Source: Roseovarius sp. SCSIO 43702 (GTDB lineage: Bacteria; Pseudomonadota; Alphaproteobacteria; Rhodobacterales; Rhodobacteraceae). Taken from it: DNA of 64,000 nt. Positions 30,108 to 39,815 of this stretch are shown piece after piece. The stretch is from positions 208,501 through 272,500 of the forward strand of contig NZ_CP080623.1 in assembly GCF_019599045.1 (NCBI RefSeq), in the 5' to 3' direction. The notes beneath the pieces were generated by a model. The model saw only the letters and a program-made list of their open reading frames with translations, ran no database searches and had not been told where the DNA came from. Made by a program: the position numbers and the translations under genes. Positions within the stretch are counted from its first letter, which is position 1, and the number at the start of each line of letters is the position of its first letter.

Positions 30108-31502
30108 ATGGCGTCGGATCAGGATCTCAACAGCGGTTCCGTGGGGCGGGCGCTTGTGCGTGTCAGCGCACCGATGACCCTGGGTATTCTCGGGGTGCTA
30201 TCGGTCGGATTGGCCGACGCCTTCTTCCTTGCCCGTCATGGAGATGCCTCGCTTGCGGCGATAGGCTTCATCTTTCCGGTGACCACCGCCCTGACGTCGC
30301 TTTCGATCGGGCTCTCCGCCGGCACGAGCGCCGTGCTCTCACGCTCGATCGGAGGAGGGGCGAAAGACGATGAGCAAGCGCGCATGACGCTTCACGCGAT
30401 GCTGCTCGGAGCCATACTCTCGGTCATCGTCGCGGTGTTCTTCTATTTCGTGGCCGGGTGGCTCTTCGGTCTGATGGGGGCGGATGGAAAGGTTCTCGAT
30501 GCGGCAGTGGGCTATGTTCCCTACTGGTGCGCGAGCTTCCCGGTCCTGGTGGTGGGAATGTCGCTCAACTCCGTTTTCCGAGCCGGGGGCCGCAGCGAGG
30601 TGGCGGCGATCGCGATGCTTGCACAATCCGTGGTCAACATCGGGCTCGATCCAGTGATGATCTTCGGATGGGGACCACTTCCCGAACAGGGCACCGCGGG
30701 CGCGGGACTTGCGACATTGATCGCGCGGGGTCTTTCCTTCGTGGGTGTCTGCATCTTCGCGATAAGGGTGCGCGCGCTTCGTCTCGATTGCTCTCCGATG
30801 CGGGACATCACTTCGTCCTTCCAGGCCATCGGAAAGGTCGGCGCCCCGGCCGCGCTGTCGAACGCGATCAATCCGGCCGGGATGGCGATCATCACCGCAG
30901 CGGTCGCCACCATTTCGGACGCGGCCGTCGCCGGATTCGGCGCCGCCGGCCGGATCCAGGCCTTCGTCATCATCCCCATGCTGGCGCTTTCCTCCGGTAT
31001 CGGACCGGTCGTCGGACAGGCATGGGGTGCCGAGAAGACAGGCCGCGCACGGGCCGCGGTTCGGCTTACCTTCGTTGTGTGCGTGATCTACAGTCTCGCA
31101 GTCGCCGCTCTTCTGCTGATCATTGCCGATCCGGTCGCGACTCTGATGACGGCCGGAGACGGTGCCAAGGATTTCACCGCATCCTATCTGCGCATCGCAA
31201 GCTGGGGGTTCTTCGGCTATGGAGTTCTCATCACTGCCAACGCCGCGATGAATGCGCGAGATCGCGCGCTTTGGTCGATGACCCTCAGTGCCAGCCGCAT
31301 ATTCCTGATCTACGTGCCGGCGGCATGGGCCGGTGTCATGGTCTTCGGCTATACCGGCATCCTTGCCGCAACCGTCACGGCGAACGCGATCGCCGCGTGG
31401 GCGGCAATCGTGGCTTGCCGGTCGGTCGGATTGCTTGATGAGCAATGGGCAATCGTGGAAACCCCGGCGCGCTGGATAGCGCAGCGGTCGCGACAGGCGT
31501 GA
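30108..31502 (+). CDS. MATE family efflux transporter
   Basis: 464 aa with 12 predicted membrane helices in two homologous halves. The typical SAPMTLGILGVLSVGLADAFFLARHG start and the GAPAALSNAINPAG repeat start of the second half are present. Na+- or H+-coupled drug or metabolite exporter of the inner membrane; substrate unknown. The ATG at 30108 is preceded by AGGGCG. Confidence 0.9.
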   Translation: MASDQDLNSGSVGRALVRVSAPMTLGILGVLSVGLADAFFLARHGDASLAAIGFIFPVTTALTSLSIGLSAGTSAVLSRSIGGGAKDDEQARMTLHAMLLGAILSVIVAVFFYFVAGWLFGLMGADGKVLDAAVGYVPYWCASFPVLVVGMSLNSVFRAGGRSEVAAIAMLAQSVVNIGLDPVMIFGWGPLPEQGTAGAGLATLIARGLSFVGVCIFAIRVRALRLDCSPMRDITSSFQAIGKVGAPAALSNAINPAGMAIITAAVATISDAAVAGFGAAGRIQAFVIIPMLALSSGIGPVVGQAWGAEKTGRARAAVRLTFVVCVIYSLAVAALLLIIADPVATLMTAGDGAKDFTASYLRIASWGFFGYGVLITANAAMNARDRALWSMTLSASRIFLIYVPAAWAGVMVFGYTGILAATVTANAIAAWAAIVACRSVGLLDEQWAIVETPARWIAQRSRQA

Positions 31503-31503
31503 A

Positions 31504-31532
31504 TTGACACGGGAATCACGGTGAGCTAGGCG
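31504..31532 (+). promoter_or_regulatory. Candidate promoter of truB
   Basis: A perfect TTGACA (31504-31509) with TAGGCG 17 bp downstream (31527-31532). The -10 element is poor; 34 bp separate it from the truB ATG. Confidence 0.35.
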
Positions 31533-31565
31533 ACCCTCTCCCGGTTTCCAGGAAAAGGCTTCGAC

Positions 31566-32486
31566 ATGGGGCGCAAGCGCAAAGGCCGCGACATCTCTGG
31601 CTGGTTGGTGGTGGACAAGCCCGACGGTCTGACCTCGACCGCGATCGTCAACAAGGTGCGCTGGGCGCTTCAGGCAAAGAAGGCAGGTCACGCGGGCACC
31701 CTCGATCCCGAAGCGACAGGCGTTCTTGCCGTCGCACTGGGGGAGGCGACAAAAACCGTGCCGTACGTCACCGATGCGCTCAAAGCCTATCGTTTTCGTG
31801 TCCGGTTCGGCCAGGCAACGAACACCGACGACGCCGAGGGCGAGATCATCGCATCGAGCGATGTCCGCCCCTCGGACGATGAGATCAAGAAAAAACTTGG
31901 AGCGTTCGTTGGCGATATCATGCAGGTGCCCCCGAAATTCTCGGCCGTGAAGATCGACGGTGAACGCGCCTACAAACTGGCGCGCGACGGCGAGGAGGTC
32001 GAGATCGCCGCACGGCCCTTGTGGGTGGAGGAATTGACTCTGGTCGATCGGCCGGATCGTGATCATGCGGATTTCGAGATGATCTGCGGAAAGGGTGGGT
32101 ATGTTCGTTCCGTGGCCCGTGATCTGGGCGAGGCGCTGGGCTGCCTTGGGCATGTGGTTTCGCTGCGGCGCATCTGGTCGGGTCCGTTCGAGGCAGGTGA
32201 TGGTATCGATCTGGAAAAGCTTGAGGCGCTTGCGCACGATCCCGAGCTGGATACGTATCTCTTGCCAACGGAGTCTGGCCTGCAGGATTTGCCCGAATTG
32301 CGAACGACACCGGAGGGAGCCGCGAGATTGCGCAACGGCAATCCCGGTCTAGTGATACCCACGGCGGATATCGAATACGGCGACGAATGCTGGGTTTCCC
32401 TCGATGGAAAGGCGGTCGCCGTCGGTGTATTCAAGGCTGGAGAGGTTCACCCGTCGCGGGTCTTTCGCCTGGTGACGGACGAATGA
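31566..32486 (+). CDS. truB: tRNA pseudouridine-55 synthase TruB
   Basis: 306 aa. Catalytic Asp47 in [14 protein letters not shown], the [18 protein letters not shown] motif, the KYK-like motif [10 protein letters not shown], and the [12 protein letters not shown] helix are all present. Makes the universal T-loop pseudouridine in tRNAs. Lies in the rbfA...truB...rpsO...pnp series, here separated by unrelated genes. Confidence 0.96.
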   Translation: MGRKRKGRDISGWLVVDKPDGLTSTAIVNKVRWALQAKKAGHAGTLDPEATGVLAVALGEATKTVPYVTDALKAYRFRVRFGQATNTDDAEGEIIASSDVRPSDDEIKKKLGAFVGDIMQVPPKFSAVKIDGERAYKLARDGEEVEIAARPLWVEELTLVDRPDRDHADFEMICGKGGYVRSVARDLGEALGCLGHVVSLRRIWSGPFEAGDGIDLEKLEALAHDPELDTYLLPTESGLQDLPELRTTPEGAARLRNGNPGLVIPTADIEYGDECWVSLDGKAVAVGVFKAGEVHPSRVFRLVTDE

Positions 32487-32502
32487 CCGCCGGGTTTTCC
32501 AG

Positions 32503-33054
32503 ATGATCGAGCGGTCGCATCTCAAGGGCGATGCCCAGTCGGTCGCCATCTATTCCGACTGCGAGAGATACCGCTACAGCCTGACGCGAGTATGGGAGCC
32601 GTCGGGTCGCCGCGCGCTGTTCATCATGCTCAACCCCTCGACGGCGACGGAGATTCAGAATGACCCGACCGTCGAGCGGTGCGAGCGTCGGGCCCGCGCG
32701 TTGGGGTTCGGCGCGTTCCGCGTGACCAACATCTTCGCGTGGCGGGATACCGACCCCAAGGCTATGCGTGCCGCCGCCGAGCCGGTCGGAGAAGCGAACG
32801 ATGCGGCCATCCTAGAAAGTCTTCCGTGGGCTGATCAGGTGATCGCGGCGTGGGGCAGCCATGGTGCGTATCTCGACCGTGGGTCCGCGGTCGCGCGCTT
32901 GTTGGGGGAGGCGGGTGCGCCCGTCTTTCACCTCGGGCTCACCAAGGCCGGGCACCCCAGACATCCGCTTTACATCGGATACTCCGAGAGACCGCGACCG
33001 TGGCTCGAAGAGGATCGCCTCGCCCTGGCGCAGCACGGAGCCGTTAACCAGTAA
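32503..33054 (+). CDS. DUF1643 protein
   Basis: 183 aa. Family hallmarks LFIMLNPSTATEIQNDPTVERCERRA, FRVTNIFAWRDTDPKAM, VIAAWGSHG and a C-terminal GHPRHPLYI. Function unknown; relatives occur alone and in phage-related loci. It follows truB by 16 bp and is probably co-transcribed with it. Confidence 0.87.
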   Translation: MIERSHLKGDAQSVAIYSDCERYRYSLTRVWEPSGRRALFIMLNPSTATEIQNDPTVERCERRARALGFGAFRVTNIFAWRDTDPKAMRAAAEPVGEANDAAILESLPWADQVIAAWGSHGAYLDRGSAVARLLGEAGAPVFHLGLTKAGHPRHPLYIGYSERPRPWLEEDRLALAQHGAVNQ

Positions 33055-33124
33055 GCCAGATCGGAATTGAAAGCGCGTGTTCGATATGGCCCGATATCCT
33101 GGGGTCAGAGCGGATGGTGCAACG

Positions 33125-34198
33125 ATGTTCATGCTTGCGGGTCTCTTGGGTGCGATGGCAATCAGCGCGACTGCGATTTTCGGCATGTCGCATGATGAGG
33201 ACGAGGATACGACCGAGAGCGTCGAGAGCGGACCAGATGTCGGCACCGCGGATCAGCCCCCTGAAACTGCTCCCGGATCCATTCTGGATTTCGCGTCGCG
33301 GCCCGATACGGCGCCCGGCGATGGGCCGACAGTATCTCAAGAGACCTCCATAACCGGGACGGCTATCGGCACCGGGTCCGATCCCGGAAACGAGGAGCGG
33401 ATCGTCGCCGGAACGGAGGCAGATGACCGGGACGCCGGCAGCGACTTGCGCGATGTCGTGAACGGGTATGGCGGCGATGACACCCTCGCCGGGGGCGCGG
33501 GTCCCGATGGCCTCTGGGGTGGCGATGGCGCGGATTCGCTGTCCGGGGGTGGTGGTGACGACACCCTGCAAGGCGGGGCTGGCGACGATCACGCCGATGG
33601 CGGAGCCGGTGGCGATGTGGTTCTGGGTCATGGCGGCAACGACAGCCTCAGTGGTGGATCGGGAGATGACGCACTGCACGGCGGGGCGGCAGACGACACG
33701 CTTGCCGGGAATGACGGAGACGATACGCTGCACGGTGGGCTCGGCGACGACAGCCTTCACGGCGGATCCGGCGAGGATGTGCTTTTCGGCGGTTGGGGCG
33801 ACGATACGATAAGCGGCCCAGGTGACGAAGAGGAGGACGCAGAACGCGACTACCTGAACGGTGGAGGGGGCGACGATCTTCTCGTGGCGGGCGGTGGCGA
33901 TGTTCTCACCGGCGGGGAGGGTGAGGATCGCTTCCTGCTCGGGGATTGGTTGACGAAGGACCACGAGGCCGAGATCATCGATTTCTCTCATGACGAGGAT
34001 ACCCTGATGATCGTGTTCGACGATTCCCGGGACAGTGATCCCGAGGTTGATGTCGAGTCCGATGCCAAAGACCCGTCGCGACAGCACGTTCTGCTGAATG
34101 GTGAACGGATAGCAATGATCCATAACGGCTTTCCCCTCGATGCCTCGCACATCAACCTTCTGGCCCGCAGCGTCGCGCAAGACCTGATGGCCGGCTGA
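33125..34198 (+). CDS. RTX-repeat calcium-binding protein with N-terminal membrane segment
   Basis: 357 aa from the ATG at 33125 (an in-frame ATG at 33086 and GTG at 33077 would lengthen it). One hydrophobic segment ([20 protein letters not shown]), an acidic linker, then about 11 nonapeptide units of type GGxGDDxLx between roughly residues 120 and 245 that form a calcium-bound beta-roll, then a C-terminal ENxFxLGD-like domain ([28 protein letters not shown]). The N-terminal anchor is unusual, since RTX proteins are normally secreted by type I systems using a C-terminal signal; none is nearby. Confidence 0.85.
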   Translation: MFMLAGLLGAMAISATAIFGMSHDEDEDTTESVESGPDVGTADQPPETAPGSILDFASRPDTAPGDGPTVSQETSITGTAIGTGSDPGNEERIVAGTEADDRDAGSDLRDVVNGYGGDDTLAGGAGPDGLWGGDGADSLSGGGGDDTLQGGAGDDHADGGAGGDVVLGHGGNDSLSGGSGDDALHGGAADDTLAGNDGDDTLHGGLGDDSLHGGSGEDVLFGGWGDDTISGPGDEEEDAERDYLNGGGGDDLLVAGGGDVLTGGEGEDRFLLGDWLTKDHEAEIIDFSHDEDTLMIVFDDSRDSDPEVDVESDAKDPSRQHVLLNGERIAMIHNGFPLDASHINLLARSVAQDLMAG

Positions 34199-34206
34199 CT
34201 TTTCCC

Positions 34207-34235
34207 TTTTCTTTCCATCGCTGGGCGCTTATACG
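34207..34235 (+). promoter_or_regulatory. Candidate promoter of rpsO
   Basis: TTTTCT (34207-34212) and TATACG (34230-34235) at 17 bp. Weak -35, fair -10. It would give a leader of about 95 nt. Confidence 0.35.
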
Positions 34236-34245
34236 CCCCCATCGC

Positions 34246-34260
34246 ATCTGCTAGGCAGAT
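34246..34260 (+). promoter_or_regulatory. Stem-loop in rpsO 5' leader
   Basis: ATCTGC (34246-34251), loop TAG, GCAGAT (34255-34260): a perfect 6-bp hairpin near the expected mRNA start. rpsO mRNAs in several phyla carry leaders through which S15 represses its own synthesis; this could be part of such an element. Confidence 0.4.
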
Positions 34261-34336
34261 AGCGTTCTCGAACAGGACCTTGCTGGACGACATCCCGGCT
34301 TGCGCCCTTGAACTCTGGACCCGAAAGGAGACCCCG

Positions 34337-34606
34337 ATGTCGATTACCGCTGATGAAAAAGCACGCGTGATGAAAGAGTTTGCGACCAAGGACGGCGACA
34401 CCGGCTCGCCCGAGGTACAGGTCGCAATCCTGACCTCGCGGATCACGACGCTCACCGAGCACTTCAAGACCCACAAGAAGGACAATCACGGTCGTCGTGG
34501 CCTTCTGAAGATGGTCGCGCAGCGTCGGAAGCTTCTTGATTACCTGAAGGGCAAGGATGAGGATCGCTATCGCGACCTGATCAAACGCCTTGGCATCCGT
34601 CGCTGA
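34337..34606 (+). CDS. rpsO: 30S ribosomal protein S15
   Basis: 89 aa, the exact S15 length. Conserved [35 protein letters not shown] and [19 protein letters not shown] lies 8 nt before the ATG at 34337. Followed by its own terminator, so pnp is not simply read through from here. Confidence 0.98.
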   Translation: MSITADEKARVMKEFATKDGDTGSPEVQVAILTSRITTLTEHFKTHKKDNHGRRGLLKMVAQRRKLLDYLKGKDEDRYRDLIKRLGIRR

Positions 34607-34633
34607 GCAGTCGATCCCCGGGATCGTTCGAAT

Positions 34634-34664
34634 AGCGCTCGCTTCATCGAAGCGGGCGCTTTTT
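34634..34664 (+). terminator. Terminator of rpsO
   Basis: AGCGCTCGCTT (34634-34644) pairs with AAGCGGGCGCT (34650-34660) with one T-G wobble and a 5-nt loop, followed by TTTT. Confidence 0.88.
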
Positions 34665-34755
34665 CGTGACCGCATGATCTCCGCTCAACTTTTCTCGCCG
34701 GATTTGCTATGAATCGACGTTGAATCGAACCTCGAGCAGAGAAGGACGCGCTGAA

Positions 34756-35973
34756 ATGGACGATCATCCAGTTCTGGAAACCGAGTTCAACGGTCTCTCC
34801 CGGTCGATGCCGTCGCTGCCGGCTGCGTGGTATCGCGATCCCGCGCATCATGCGCGCGAGCTCGAGTTGATCTGGGGCCGGAACTGGATCTACCTGTGCC
34901 GCAGCGAAACGCTCGATGGACCACGCAGTTTTCGCACCTTCGAGGTGGCGGGTCAGCCGGTTCTGTTACTTCGAAACGCGGAGGGGGCGCTTCGTGGATT
35001 TCTCAATACCTGCCGCCACCGGGGCTCAATCCTGTGCCAGAAGCCATCGGGCACCCTCGAGAAGCCACTGCTCGTCTGTCCCTATCATCAATGGGCGTAT
35101 GATCTTTCGGGTGCTCTTCGCGCGACGGGACCGATGCGCCCCGTTGACGGGTTCGACCGCGCGGATCATCCGCTCCTGTCGGTATCGGTGGCCGAGTGGG
35201 GCGGGTTCGTCTTCGTGAACCTTGATCCGTCGGCCCGATCGTTCGACGAGCTCTACGGCGATGAAACAGCCTATGTCGACAACTGGCCGCTCGCGGATCT
35301 AAGGGTTGGCCACAGCTATACCAAGCAGTTGAAATGCAACTGGAAAGTGTTCTGGGAGAATTACAACGAGTGTCTGCATTGTCCCAACATCCATCCGGAG
35401 CTGTCGAACCTCGTGCCGATTTACGGTCGCGCCATCATGGCCCGCCGCGACGATCCGTCGTGGAGTGAACACCCCGATGACCCGGCGCCCCGCGCGTCGG
35501 GCGGCCTCCGCGAGGGGGCGGAAACCTGGTCGATGGATGGCCGGGCGCAGGGCCGCCTTGCCGGGGTGACCGATGACGATCTCGACACCGGTCAACGTTA
35601 CGTCACCGTCATGCCCTCGATCTTCATCGCGCATCATGCAGACTACGTGCGAACGGTCCAGATTATACCGACGGGACCCGAGGAGATGACGCTGACAGCG
35701 GACTGGCTCTTCGATCCCGAGATGCAGGATCGCCCGGATTTCGATCCGGCCCGGATCACGGATTTCGGAAAGCTGGTGATGGAACAGGACGGCGCCGCCT
35801 GTGAGCTCAATCAGGCGGGCCTCGCCAGTCGCAGGTTCGATTACGGGGTTCTCATGCAGGAGGAATACGAGGTCTTCCTCTTTCAGGACTGGGTGCGCCG
35901 GCAACTCGGTGAGCCGGCCCTGGGCGAAGCGCCCGCAAGTCGCGCGAGCCGCAGGCGCAAGGAGGACCGCTAG
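34756..35973 (+). CDS. Rieske non-heme iron oxygenase, alpha subunit
   Basis: 405 aa. The Rieske [2Fe-2S] ligands are C86-R-H88 and C108-P-Y-H111; the mononuclear iron site has H208 and H213 in NECLHCPNIHPEL. This aromatic-ring-hydroxylating type includes glycine-betaine and carnitine-like monooxygenases; the substrate is not predictable. A separate reductase is needed but none is adjacent. Start ATG at 34756 with AAGGA upstream; a TTG at 34720 is less likely. It sits between rpsO and pnp, genes that are neighbours in most bacteria. Confidence 0.88.
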   Translation: MDDHPVLETEFNGLSRSMPSLPAAWYRDPAHHARELELIWGRNWIYLCRSETLDGPRSFRTFEVAGQPVLLLRNAEGALRGFLNTCRHRGSILCQKPSGTLEKPLLVCPYHQWAYDLSGALRATGPMRPVDGFDRADHPLLSVSVAEWGGFVFVNLDPSARSFDELYGDETAYVDNWPLADLRVGHSYTKQLKCNWKVFWENYNECLHCPNIHPELSNLVPIYGRAIMARRDDPSWSEHPDDPAPRASGGLREGAETWSMDGRAQGRLAGVTDDDLDTGQRYVTVMPSIFIAHHADYVRTVQIIPTGPEEMTLTADWLFDPEMQDRPDFDPARITDFGKLVMEQDGAACELNQAGLASRRFDYGVLMQEEYEVFLFQDWVRRQLGEPALGEAPASRASRRRKEDR

Positions 35974-36080
35974 TCCCGCCCCTCCGCTTAGGCGCTTTCC
36001 AAATCAGTCAAACTGCTATATGGCCCCCGCATCTGGAACGTGACGCCCTAGACCCCGGCGCATGAGATGATGGAGGGGTC

Positions 36081-36137
36081 GGCGGCAATGGGGCCGCCAA
36101 TGAAACGGAGGACCGGGCAGGGGCCCGGAGTGCCTCC
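36081..36137 (+). promoter_or_regulatory. Double stem-loop in the pnp 5' leader
   Basis: Hairpin 1: GGCGGC (36081-36086) / GCCGCC (36093-36098). Hairpin 2: GGAGG (36107-36111) and CCGGGC (36113-36118) pair with GCCCGG (36123-36128) and CCTCC (36133-36137). In E. coli, a leader double hairpin cut by RNase III lets PNPase repress its own mRNA; the position and strength here fit an equivalent. Confidence 0.55.
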
Positions 36138-36153
36138 AGACAGGAAACGATAG

Positions 36154-38295
36154 ATGTTCAACGAAGTTAAGAAATCGATCCAGTGGGGCGAAGAAACGCT
36201 GACACTGGAAACGGGCAAGGTTGCCCGCCAGGCGGATGGATCCGTCATCGCCACGCTGGGTGAAACCAGCGTCATGGCCAACGTGACGTTCGCCAAGGAG
36301 CCGAAGCCGGGACAGGACTTTTTCCCGCTGACGGTTCACTACCAGGAAAAATATTACTCGGCGGGCAAGGTGCCCGGCGGCTTCTTCAAGCGCGAAGCGC
36401 GGCCGACCGAGAAGGAGACGCTGACGGCTCGCCTGATCGACCGTCCGATCCGCCCGCTTTTCGTCGAGGGCTTCAAGAACGAAGTGCTCGTCATGTGCAC
36501 GGTGCTGAGCCACGACCTCGTCAACGATCCCGATATCGTGGCGATGATCGCGGCGAGCGCCGCGTTGACGATTTCGGGCGCGCCCTTCATGGGTCCGATC
36601 GCGGGCTGCCGCGTCGGCTTCGAGGATGGGGAATACATCCTCAACCCGACCGTGGACGACATGCACGAGCTTCGGCTCAATCCCGAGCAGCGTCTCGACC
36701 TCATCGTCGCGGGCACCAAGGACGCGGTGATGATGGTCGAATCGGAAGCCTACGAGCTTTCCGAGGAGGAAATGCTCGGCGCGGTGACCTTCGCTCATGA
36801 CCAGATCAAGCCGGTGATCGACCTGATCATCGACCTCGCCGAAGAATCGGCGAAAGAGCCGTTCGACTTCCAGCCGCCGGACTACTCGGCCCTCTACGAC
36901 GCCGTCAAATCGGCCGGCGAAGAGGAGATGCGCAAGGCGTTCGCCATCACCGACAAGCAGGAGCGCACGGCTGCCGTCGCTGCCGCCCGCCAGTCCATCA
37001 AGGAAAGCCTCAGCGAAGACCAGCTCGAGGATCCGAACCTTGGCTCGGCGCTCAAGAAGCTCGAGGCCAGCATCCTGCGCGGTGACGTGGTCAAGGGTGG
37101 CAAGCGGATCGACGGTCGCGACACGACCACGGTGCGTTCCATCGTCTGCGAGACGGGGTTCCTGCCGCGGACGCATGGCTCGGCGCTTTTCACCCGTGGC
37201 GAGACGCAGGCCCTTGTCGTGACGACGCTCGGCACGGGCGATGACGAGCAGTTCATCGACGCGCTGCATGGGACGTTCAAATCGAACTTCCTTCTGCATT
37301 ACAACTTCCCGCCCTATTCGGTCGGCGAAGCGGGTCGGGTGGGCCCTCCGGGTCGTCGCGAGATCGGGCACGGCAAGCTGGCCTGGCGCGCACTTCAGGC
37401 CGTGCTGCCGGCTCCGACGGATTTCCCCTACACGATCCGTATCGTGTCGGAGATTACCGAATCGAACGGCTCCTCCTCGATGGCATCAGTCTGTGGCGGG
37501 TCGCTGTCGATGATGGACGCGGGCGTCCCGCTCAAGGCGCCGGTCGCGGGTGTCGCGATGGGTCTCATCCTCGAGGATGACGGCGATTTCGCGATTTTGA
37601 CCGACATTCTCGGCGACGAGGATCACCTCGGCGACATGGACTTCAAGGTGGCCGGGACCGAGAACGGCATCACCTCGCTTCAGATGGACATCAAGGTCGC
37701 CGGCATCACGCCGGAGATCATGAAGCAGGCCCTGGCCCAGGCCAAGGACGGCCGGATGCACATTCTGGGTGAGATGAACAAGGCGCTCAGCAGTGCGGGC
37801 GACTTCTCGGTTCACGCGCCGCGGATCGAGACGATGACGGTGCCCACTGACAAGATCCGCGAAGTGATCGGGTCGGGCGGCAAGGTCATCCGCGAGATCG
37901 TGGAAGTGTCTGGCGCCAAGGTGGATATCAACGATGACGGTGTCATCAAGATCGCCAGCCCGAATGCCGACGCCATCCAGAAGGCTTACGACATGATCCA
38001 TTCGATCGTGGCCGAGCCGGAAGAAGGCAAGATCTACACCGGCACGGTCGTCAAGATCGTCGATTTCGGCGCGTTCGTGAACTTCTTCGGCAAGCGTGAT
38101 GGCTTGGTCCATGTCTCGCAGATCGAGAACCGTCGCCTGAACCATCCGAGCGATGTGCTCAAGGAAGGTCAGGAAGTGAAGGTGAAGCTTCTGGGCTTCG
38201 ACGATCGCGGCAAGGTGCGCCTGTCGATGAAAGTTGTTGACCAGGAAACCGGCGAGGAAATCCAGCCGGAGAAGAAGCAGAACGACGACGATTGA
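36154..38295 (+). CDS. pnp: Polyribonucleotide nucleotidyltransferase (PNPase)
   Basis: Phosphorolytic 3'-5' exoribonuclease of RNA turnover. 713 aa. Two RNase PH domains (first with [12 protein letters not shown], second with [11 protein letters not shown] and [21 protein letters not shown]), a KH domain ([15 protein letters not shown]) and an S1 domain ([21 protein letters not shown]) in the standard order. AGGAAA precedes the ATG at 36154, and a TAG codon directly abuts that ATG. Ends in a strong terminator. Confidence 0.98.
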   Translation: MFNEVKKSIQWGEETLTLETGKVARQADGSVIATLGETSVMANVTFAKEPKPGQDFFPLTVHYQEKYYSAGKVPGGFFKREARPTEKETLTARLIDRPIRPLFVEGFKNEVLVMCTVLSHDLVNDPDIVAMIAASAALTISGAPFMGPIAGCRVGFEDGEYILNPTVDDMHELRLNPEQRLDLIVAGTKDAVMMVESEAYELSEEEMLGAVTFAHDQIKPVIDLIIDLAEESAKEPFDFQPPDYSALYDAVKSAGEEEMRKAFAITDKQERTAAVAAARQSIKESLSEDQLEDPNLGSALKKLEASILRGDVVKGGKRIDGRDTTTVRSIVCETGFLPRTHGSALFTRGETQALVVTTLGTGDDEQFIDALHGTFKSNFLLHYNFPPYSVGEAGRVGPPGRREIGHGKLAWRALQAVLPAPTDFPYTIRIVSEITESNGSSSMASVCGGSLSMMDAGVPLKAPVAGVAMGLILEDDGDFAILTDILGDEDHLGDMDFKVAGTENGITSLQMDIKVAGITPEIMKQALAQAKDGRMHILGEMNKALSSAGDFSVHAPRIETMTVPTDKIREVIGSGGKVIREIVEVSGAKVDINDDGVIKIASPNADAIQKAYDMIHSIVAEPEEGKIYTGTVVKIVDFGAFVNFFGKRDGLVHVSQIENRRLNHPSDVLKEGQEVKVKLLGFDDRGKVRLSMKVVDQETGEEIQPEKKQNDDD

Positions 38296-38316
38296 GCCCT
38301 AGGGCCGGAAGTCGAA

Positions 38317-38345
38317 AGCCCCGGTGGAAACACCGGGGCTTTTTC
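38317..38345 (+). terminator. Terminator of pnp
   Basis: A 10-bp perfect stem AGCCCCGGTG/CACCGGGGCT (38317-38326, 38331-38340) closed by a GAAA tetraloop and followed by TTTTT. Weakly bidirectional (AAA upstream), so it may also end convergent gshA transcripts. Confidence 0.93.
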
Positions 38346-38362
38346 ATGTCGCCCGCTGGCGA

Positions 38363-39733
38363 TCAGTATGAGTACTCGGGATAAATCCGGTCGAGGTCGC
38401 CGTCCCATTCGCCGTAATAGCGGTCCAGCAGTTCGTCGGCGGGCACCTTGCCACTATCGACGCTTTCGCGGAGCGCATTCAGGAAATGGGTTTCATCCGG
38501 CACGAGCCCACCTGCCCCGCCGCGCGCACGGGCGCGCAAGCCCGCTTCGGAAATATCGAGAACCTCCCGGGCAAGGGCGTGCATGTCGATCCCGTCCACG
38601 CGGGCATCGAGCGCGCTTTCGCTCGCGGCCACGCGCAACGCTTCCCGCGTCGGAGCGTCCCAGCCCTTGACGACATCCCAGGCTGCGTCGAGGCTGCCCT
38701 GGTCATACATTATGCCGACCCAGAAGGCCGGAAGCGCGCATAGCCTGCGCCACGGGCCGCCATCGGCGCCCCGCATCTCCATGAACTTCTTGATCCGCGC
38801 TTCGGGGAAAATGGTGGTGAGATGATCTGCCCAGTCGCTCAGCGTCGGTTTCTCACCCGGAAGCGCGGGGAGCTCTCCCTTCAGGAAATCGCGGAACGAC
38901 ATGCCCAGCGCGTCGATATACTCGCCATCGCGATAGACGAAATACATCGGCACATCGAGCGCGTAATCCGCATAGGCCTCGAACCCGAAGCCATCATCGA
39001 AGACGAATGGAAGCATACCCGTGCGATCCGCGTCGAGATCGCGCCAGACCCTGCTGCGCCAGCTCTTGTACCCGTTGGGTTTTCCCTCGAAGAAGGGCGA
39101 GTTGGCGAAGAGGGCCGTCGCGACAGGTTGCAGAGCAAGGGCCACGCGGAATTTCTGGACCATGTCCGGCTCGCTCGCGAAGTCGAGATTGACCTGAACC
39201 GTGCAGGTCCGCCGCATCATGGTCTGGCCCATCGTGCCCACCTTTTGCATGTAGGCGTCCATCAGCTTGTAGCGACCCTTCGGCATCATCGGCATCTGGT
39301 CGTGGGTCCACTGCGGCGCGGCACCCAGACCTATGAAGCCGACACCGACCTTGTCGGCGATGTCCTTCACGTCGCGCAGATGCGCGTTCACCTCGTCGCA
39401 GGTCTCGTGGATGTTTTCGAGTGGGGCGCCCGAAAGCTCCAGTTGGCCGCCCGGTTCGAGACTGACGTTTGCGCCGTCCTTTTCGAGGCCGATGAGCTTT
39501 CCGCCCTCTTCGACCGGAGTCCAGCCGTGGCCGTCGCGAAGTCCTTCCAGAACCGCCAGAACGCTTCGCTCCCCCTCGTACGGAATAGGCAGCAGCGTGT
39601 CCCGGCAATAGCCGAACTTCTCGTGCTCCGTGCCGATCCGCCAGTCCTCGCGCGGTTTGCACCCGCTTTCGAGATAGCCGGCAAGCTGGCTGTGATCTTC
39701 GATTGGGCCGCCGCCGGACTGAGGTATCGACAT
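38363..39733 (-). CDS. gshA: Glutamate-cysteine ligase (plant/proteobacterial type)
   Basis: First step of glutathione synthesis. 456 aa, the length of the plant-like class-3 enzymes. Motifs: RIGTEHEKFGY near the start, EPGGQLELSGAPLENIHET, MMRRTCTVQVNLDF, and a conserved KSWRSRVWRDLDADRTGMLPF. GGAG precedes the ATG at 39733; the long open frame upstream has no start signal. Convergent with pnp. Confidence 0.93.
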   Translation of the reverse strand: MSIPQSGGGPIEDHSQLAGYLESGCKPREDWRIGTEHEKFGYCRDTLLPIPYEGERSVLAVLEGLRDGHGWTPVEEGGKLIGLEKDGANVSLEPGGQLELSGAPLENIHETCDEVNAHLRDVKDIADKVGVGFIGLGAAPQWTHDQMPMMPKGRYKLMDAYMQKVGTMGQTMMRRTCTVQVNLDFASEPDMVQKFRVALALQPVATALFANSPFFEGKPNGYKSWRSRVWRDLDADRTGMLPFVFDDGFGFEAYADYALDVPMYFVYRDGEYIDALGMSFRDFLKGELPALPGEKPTLSDWADHLTTIFPEARIKKFMEMRGADGGPWRRLCALPAFWVGIMYDQGSLDAAWDVVKGWDAPTREALRVAASESALDARVDGIDMHALAREVLDISEAGLRARARGGAGGLVPDETHFLNALRESVDSGKVPADELLDRYYGEWDGDLDRIYPEYSY

Positions 39734-39815
39734 CGGAGCTCTCCGCAGGATGGTTTGGGACGTGGTGCAGGTAAGCCGGGGGGGTGTCAAGGCAACAGGC
39801 CGGCTCCGACGAACC

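Noticed and set aside
33476-33820. The repetitive DNA at 33.5-33.8 kb as a non-coding satellite or CRISPR
   Set aside because: The periodicity is 27 bp in frame with nonapeptide GGxGDDxLx units, so it is coding RTX repeat.
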